DNA of 64,000 nucleotides from Castanea sativa (taxonomy: Eukaryota; Streptophyta; Magnoliopsida; Fagales; Fagaceae), in NCBI RefSeq assembly GCF_040712315.1, contig NC_134016.1, forward strand, positions 27,103,503 through 27,167,502. The letters run 5' to 3'. A program made the translations under genes and the position numbers. This document shows positions 59,327-64,000 of this stretch, one piece after another. A model generated the notes under the pieces. It was given only the letters and a program-made list of their open reading frames with translations. It ran no database searches and was not told the origin of the DNA. How positions within the stretch are numbered: the first letter of the stretch is position 1; every line of letters starts with the position of its first letter.

Positions 59327-59605
59327 TCTTTTGAGTTTTTTAGTCTTATTTTTTTGTTTTGTTTTGTGTGTAAACCCAGCTAGGCCCTACGGGCGGCTTG
59401 GCTACATGGGTTGGTATGTGACTCACACTAGAAAGTGTTTCCATGTCTATTCTCTTTTCTGTATTTACGTGGAATTAAGCAATAAAATTCTATCGTTTTG
59501 TTTTTTCAAAAAAAAAAAATTAAAGTTATTGGCTAACGTGGCGCTTTATTATTGGTAACATAAAAGACCTGCTTTATGCCAGTTTCGGACAAAATGTATT
59601 CTCAT

Positions 59606-60110
59606 CTATAATATATTATAAAAGTTTGATTTCACAACTTATGGATGCACACAATGAAAACAATTGACACAATATTTTATCTACTTAGAATCTATAATAT
59701 ATTATAAAAGTTGGATTTCACAACCTGTGGATGCACACAATGAAGACAATTGACACAATATTTTTTCTATTTAGAATCTATAATGTATTATAAAAGTTGG
59801 ATCCCACAATTTGTGGATGCACACAACCAAGATAATTGTCACAATTTTTATCTATTTAGAATGATGAGAACAAATAGTGCCACATGGCAAGCAACAATTT
59901 GTCCATCTATAAAACATCTACCTATTTATAATATATATTATAAAAGTTGGATCCCACAACTTTTTTTTTTTTTTGTGAAACAGATCCCAAAACTTGTGGG
60001 TTCACACGATGATTACAAGTGGCATAATTGTTTATCAATTTGGAATGATGAGAACAAATAGTGACACATGGCAAGCAAAAATTTGTCCATTTATAACACA
60101 TGTCAATACA
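59606..60110. repeat. Tandem repeats of ~86 bp with a longer derived unit
   Basis: Units start with CTATAATATATTATAAAAG at 59606, 59692 and 59778 (period 86). A fourth diverged unit starts near 59932. Units 3 and 4 share an extra tail (GATGAGAACAAATAGTG, CACATGGCAAGCAA). A T-run interrupts unit 4. The ORF at 59750-60061 is a reading of this repeat. Confidence 0.88.
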
Positions 60111-60694
60111 TTTAATCTTAATTTAAAGGTACATCCATTATAATAAACTAATATGTAACCTGTGTTTACAGACGAGAATGGTCAATTGTAATGATAACAA
60201 TTTTCATAATATTGTTTTAGACTACAATTTTTTTTTTATAGGACTACAATTAAAAATTAATTTGGGTTTGATTTGAATTCTAATTTTACTTCTACATGCT
60301 ATATATATATATATATGATTATATTTTTGTTCACTTTTAACAAAATAACAAAACGCTAAATTGAACGCATTGAAAACTATAGAAAATGAGATTTAAAGAA
60401 ATCTTAGGTTTATTTTTCTTATTTTGTTGAATATTTAAAAGAGATGATTCGCATCAAATTAAGCTACCATTCAAACTACAGAATTAGCTAGAGATGGCAA
60501 CAAATCTACCATGTAAGCTTCTTTTTCTTTTTCTTTTTTTTTTCTTCTTTTTTTTTAGAAGATTATGTTATATGCAAGCTGATATAGAAGTTTCACTTAT
60601 CAAGTCTTATTAAAATTGGCCAAGACCAATAAATTCTAGCTAAAAAAACAAGTTACGTTAGTCAATTAAATTGCTGCTGCTAGAATGTATTATA
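60111..60694. other. Unannotated AT-rich spacer
   Basis: An (AT)n run near 60302 and a pyrimidine tract near 60523-60558. No gene supported. Confidence 0.6.
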
Positions 60695-62080
60695 TGATGG
60701 AAATATGCATGTGCGCAGCGGAAAAATGACGGATCTACTTCATTCATAAAAGTTAACATGCACTATATAAGTTTCAGAATTTGAGAACAAGAGAGTGTAC
60801 CTTGGAGCGGTGAATTTCAAAACCGAAGATCAAAAGCGCTTGGGAACACTTTCAATCTTCACTCTAATTCCACTAACGCCCAAGATGTGTGGTCTCCCAA
60901 TCAGTTCCAAAAGGAGAAATGTCAAAGTGTCTAACACTACTTACAGCACTTCACAATAGTGTTCTTACAAAATTCTCTACAGAAAATTCTGTATGTTTCT
61001 CCCTTTGTGTCTAACTGATTATCTAATTGGGCTGACCTTTTGGGCCTTTCCAATTGGGCTTAAGTGTGTGGCTTGGAGTGGGACCAAAAGGGACCAATAA
61101 GACACTAGCTCCAATAGGCCTTGAGCTTTTCTGTCAACTCTTAACAAGTCCAAAGTTACCATTAACTATATTTAATACCACTATATAAATATAGTTGCAC
61201 TCTAGGCCTTATCTATAAATTATATTCCAAGACTTTAATGTACATGCAACCCCTTCATAAAATATTTGTAGTAATAAAAAGTCATGAAAAAAAAAACTGT
61301 CACTTTGTAGATTACTACATCTTAATTCCTTGAGTACCCGGTTTAATTCTTTAAAGTTATTCATCATATATTTATGAAATCAAATTCCATAAATATATAT
61401 ATACTTTAGTAACTCCTTACTAAAGTGGTTAGACCTAACTCTCTGAATAAAAATCTCATTAAACTTATCTCAAGGGAATATTTTGTATCTCCGTTAAGAG
61501 ACGATGAATTCCATCTTGAGAATATATGTTCCATCAACACTAAATGTGGTTGCCCAACATACTGAGGTTTTGACCGTTACTCTAGATCTCACTCCTGATA
61601 TATAAAAGCAACCTACACCTCATAATCAAGTCCATTATTCTCTCAGGATTAAGAGTTCGTGCAAATATAAGTCGTGAGTTTATTATTCATTTGACAGTCG
61701 TTAGAAGAATAATGAATCTCACACGATCCAGTTCAATATGTTTTAACTCTTAAAACATATCAACATACTAACTAGAAATCTCCATTTCCATGATCAAGAC
61801 AAATCATCTTAATTGATATGTTATAGTCTTCGCAGATGAAATACCTAATTTTCATCACCGACTACGAACTACATTTTGAGTTTACAAGGAACTTGTGATT
61901 TACATCTTCTGTGACTAAATCACATAAATCACGTACAATGCATCTCATGGACTATATGATAATGTCCCAATATTCATGTTACCATTATTTTTAGATAATA
62001 ATAAAACAACTTTATTAAACACAACACATAATAACATACATAGCATCATACAATAGGATTTAAGGGCACTAATCCTAACA
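60695..62080 (-). repeat. Solo LTR of copia family B
   Basis: 1386 bases, TGATGGAAATATGC to ATCCTAACA, with perfect target duplication TTATA (60690-60694 and 62081-62085). Same subtype as 24199 and 29557. Confidence 0.94.
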
Positions 62081-62334
62081 TTATAGAGATTTTAATCCAG
62101 TCCCTAAACTGTAGTTTACATATTTGCTTGCCCTTGAGCATTCCTTTTTTCCAACTTTGCTAGCATCTCTACCAATTTACAAAATAGTATGCAGATGAAC
62201 CATGAATTACGCATAGTGATTATGTGGAGTAAATTGATGGAAATTGATGACTCATGCGTGCGAAAAAAACCAACATTTTTATGTGTATGTATTCTGCAAT
62301 TGATGTAATTTATGATATTAGAGTTTTATGGAAG

Positions 62335-62400
62335 CACTACAAAAAAAGGGGCTATCCCAGCATTTTCAAAACCAATGGGATAGCCCCAGAAAGCGCTAGG
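62335..62400. mobile_element. CACTA-like terminus with 12-bp perfect hairpin
   Basis: CACTACAAAAAAA at 62335 is followed by GGGGCTATCCCA (62348-62359) and its exact complement TGGGATAGCCCC (62376-62387), then AGCGCT. This is a CACTA-type end with a subterminal inverted repeat. No second terminus was found in the remaining window. Confidence 0.55.
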
Positions 62401-63115
62401 ATAAGGTCAATTAAGTAAAATTGATGATGTTGACTACAAACGAGTGTAAAGAACTGATTTGAAAAAGCAAATAGATGGACTTTGAATTAGAGTCTGTTTG
62501 TAGTATTTAGTGTTCTATCTCACTCAATCTTGCCTACAAAACTATGGGTTGAATGTTGTTTTGCAGGTAAGTTATGCATGCATATCTGAAGAAGTGCAGC
62601 AATACTTTCAATCATGTGGTACAACAAACAGGGCGACTAACATGACATAAATATGGCCAACCAAAGCGTTTTTGCTTTTGTGGAACAAATTACAAGCTAA
62701 ATTACATGGTCGTCATTTCTTTTTTTAATTTATAAAACACATAGTAGTCATTTGAAGGAAACCTTTATTGTTGTTAACAGAAAAACTAAAACAGACAAGC
62801 AAATGGCTAAAACTAAAACAGAACATATCAAATCGGCATCAACAACTCATTCAAATCACTCAAAAACAAGATCTTAGGCACAAATCAAAATTGAAAGAAT
62901 ATCTTAATTTTTTTAAGGGTGAAAAACAAAACCTAGAACACACACCTTACGAATTTTGTAATTCTTCTCCCATGATAATTGGGCTGCTTGCCCTCCTCCC
63001 TCCTATGGGTGCAAATCCCCAATCCCCAATCAAGAATTGCAGATTGTCATGTTCCTCTAAATGGAGCCTTTTTTAGTAGAAGCTAAACTCAAAACTTTTC
63101 CCTTCCAATTGAGAG
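62401..63115. other. Unannotated region
   Basis: No gene I can support. The frame 62768-63076 is polar and low complexity at its start, with no recognisable domain. Confidence 0.55.
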
Positions 63116-63400
63116 TGTTAAAGATATATTAGACATATTAGCTCAATATAATAGACCTAAACCCACTCCTACTTGTACTAGTAGTCTAGGGTTTAGTCAC
63201 CTATATATACTCATGTTAGGGTTCATTATAACACAGGTTATTGTGCTACACTCTTACATAATAAAGATGTAGCCCTTAAGAGATTCATTTGTAGATGTAG
63301 GCCAACAAAGCTAAACCACGTAACCCTCGTGCTCTTAGTGTTCCTATTTTATGCTTCCCCTTCTACATCCACTCTAGCATATACAGCATGTTATAATACA
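63116..63400 (+). repeat. Probable short copia solo LTR
   Basis: It starts TGTTAAAGATATATTAG and ends GCATGTTATAATACA. It has TATATATAC near 63202 and a promoter-like order typical of small plant copia LTRs. No target duplication was found, so the edges are tentative. Confidence 0.5.
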
Positions 63401-64000
63401 TCACATTGGCTAATATATTTAATAAAGAGAAAGAGTAGACCTCCAATTATCTAATGGGCTCTTTGATGATTTAGCAGTACAGTAATTCAACGGGCATGAA
63501 GACTTAGAGATATGAAGAGTCATTCAGTTCAGAAGGAGAAGAGCCTATAGAAAGAGTGTGTGCGTTTTATGTTAAAGGGTAAACTTCAAGCAAATCTCTC
63601 ATATGCTCTTCCAAGACAATTAATTATGTCCCCTAAAAAAAAGACAATTAATTTTGTACATGATTTGAATATGATATTTATGGTGTAGCCCTACATAAAT
63701 TTAGGCACATGGGAAAACATTGGACTTCAATTTTAGATTTTAATTGAACACCAAGAAAGATAATTACGTTGTGGTCCCCAAATAAATTTAGACACAGCAC
63801 AAAATTGTACTCTAATTTAGAATTCTAATTGAAATATGATGATGCATATAAAATCAGTAGGTTGAATGCTCCAGGCTTCAATAAGCTAGTAATTACTTGG
63901 AAGGCCTAAAAAGAAAGAAGCACAAGATTAAAGGTGACTGGGGTGAACCAGCCAAGAACCCTCCGATGCTTAAGTTAGTTTTTCTCTCTAGAACTCAAGA
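63401..64000. other. Unannotated right end
   Basis: Two diverged ~60-base copies of a motif with CATAAATTTAGGCACA (about 63690) and AATAAATTTAGACACA (about 63780) are present. No gene supported. Confidence 0.5.

Larger units (their letters stand above)
52674..59519 (+). mobile_element. LINE2: full-length plant L1-type non-LTR retrotransposon
   Basis: It is flanked by TTAATGTTATTGGC (52660-52673) and TTAAAGTTATTGGC (59520-59533), a 14-bp target duplication with one change, and ends in an A-run of about 12. ORF1 and ORF2 overlap as ATGA at 54287-54290. A B-family solo LTR (54541-55972) splits ORF2. It belongs to a different L1 family from LINE1, as the proteins are only distantly alike. Confidence 0.93.
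52226..59605 (-). repeat. Right arm of the large inverted repeat, split by LINE2
   Basis: Reverse complement of 35641-42736 once both LINEs are removed. The arm pieces are 52226-52673 and 59534-59605. The 86-bp repeats begin directly at its outer edge. Confidence 0.88.

Noticed and set aside
59331..60061. ORFs at 59331-59558 and 59750-60061
   Set aside because: The first is LINE2 3' UTR plus poly(A); the second reads the 86-bp tandem repeat.
62768..63076. 102-codon plus-strand ORF
   Set aside because: No domain, polar low-complexity start and no similarity to neighbours; not enough to call a gene.

Overview
The window is plant nuclear DNA, AT-rich and built almost entirely of transposable elements. 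The families are Ty1/copia-type LTR elements primed on initiator tRNA-Met, plant L1-type LINEs with DUF4283/zf-CCHC_4 ORF1 and EN-RT-zf-RVT ORF2, and En/Spm (CACTA)-like ends. This points to a eudicot; a woody, repeat-rich genome such as Fagaceae is only a guess. I see no intact host gene, tRNA, rRNA or CRISPR. All boundaries, duplications and similarities were read by eye.

Layout. 1-2300: minus-strand gag-only LTR element fragment (D). 2370-10590: about 8.5 copies of a ~965-bp tandem repeat organised as A/B dimers. 10600-12015: possible captured exon, a 210-bp tandem duplication and one CACTA terminus. 12894-22292: gag-only LTR element A1 (minus, TSD AGTAG), interrupted by two solo LTRs. 22838-33075: second copy, A2, also carrying two solo LTRs. 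33589-34960: fragment of a further LTR element (E). 35272-35443: a MITE-like inverted-repeat unit. 35641-42736 and 52226-59605: two inverted copies of one ~550-bp sequence, each split by a different L1 LINE at nearly the same site (LINE1 minus 35739-42276; LINE2 plus 52674-59519). Between them lies a full-length copia element B1 (43817-52169, TSD CAAAG). LINE1 carries a gypsy-type solo LTR and LINE2 a B-family solo LTR. 59606-60110: 86-bp tandem repeats. 60695-62080: another B solo LTR. 62335: CACTA-like hairpin terminus. 63116-63400: probable small copia LTR.

How the parts relate. B1 is the only pol-encoding LTR element here; its family left five solo LTRs. The A elements lack pol and carry a two-knuckle gag plus a separate downstream ORF resembling the 'putative plant transposon protein' domain. 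That ORF has its own TATA-like box, preceded by the same ATCGAG-rich block found upstream of the LTR TATA box. This shared promoter module is the most system-like observation in the window. All coding regions are broken by stops or frameshifts, mostly explainable as C-to-T/G-to-A changes, and both LINEs have lost RT catalytic aspartates.
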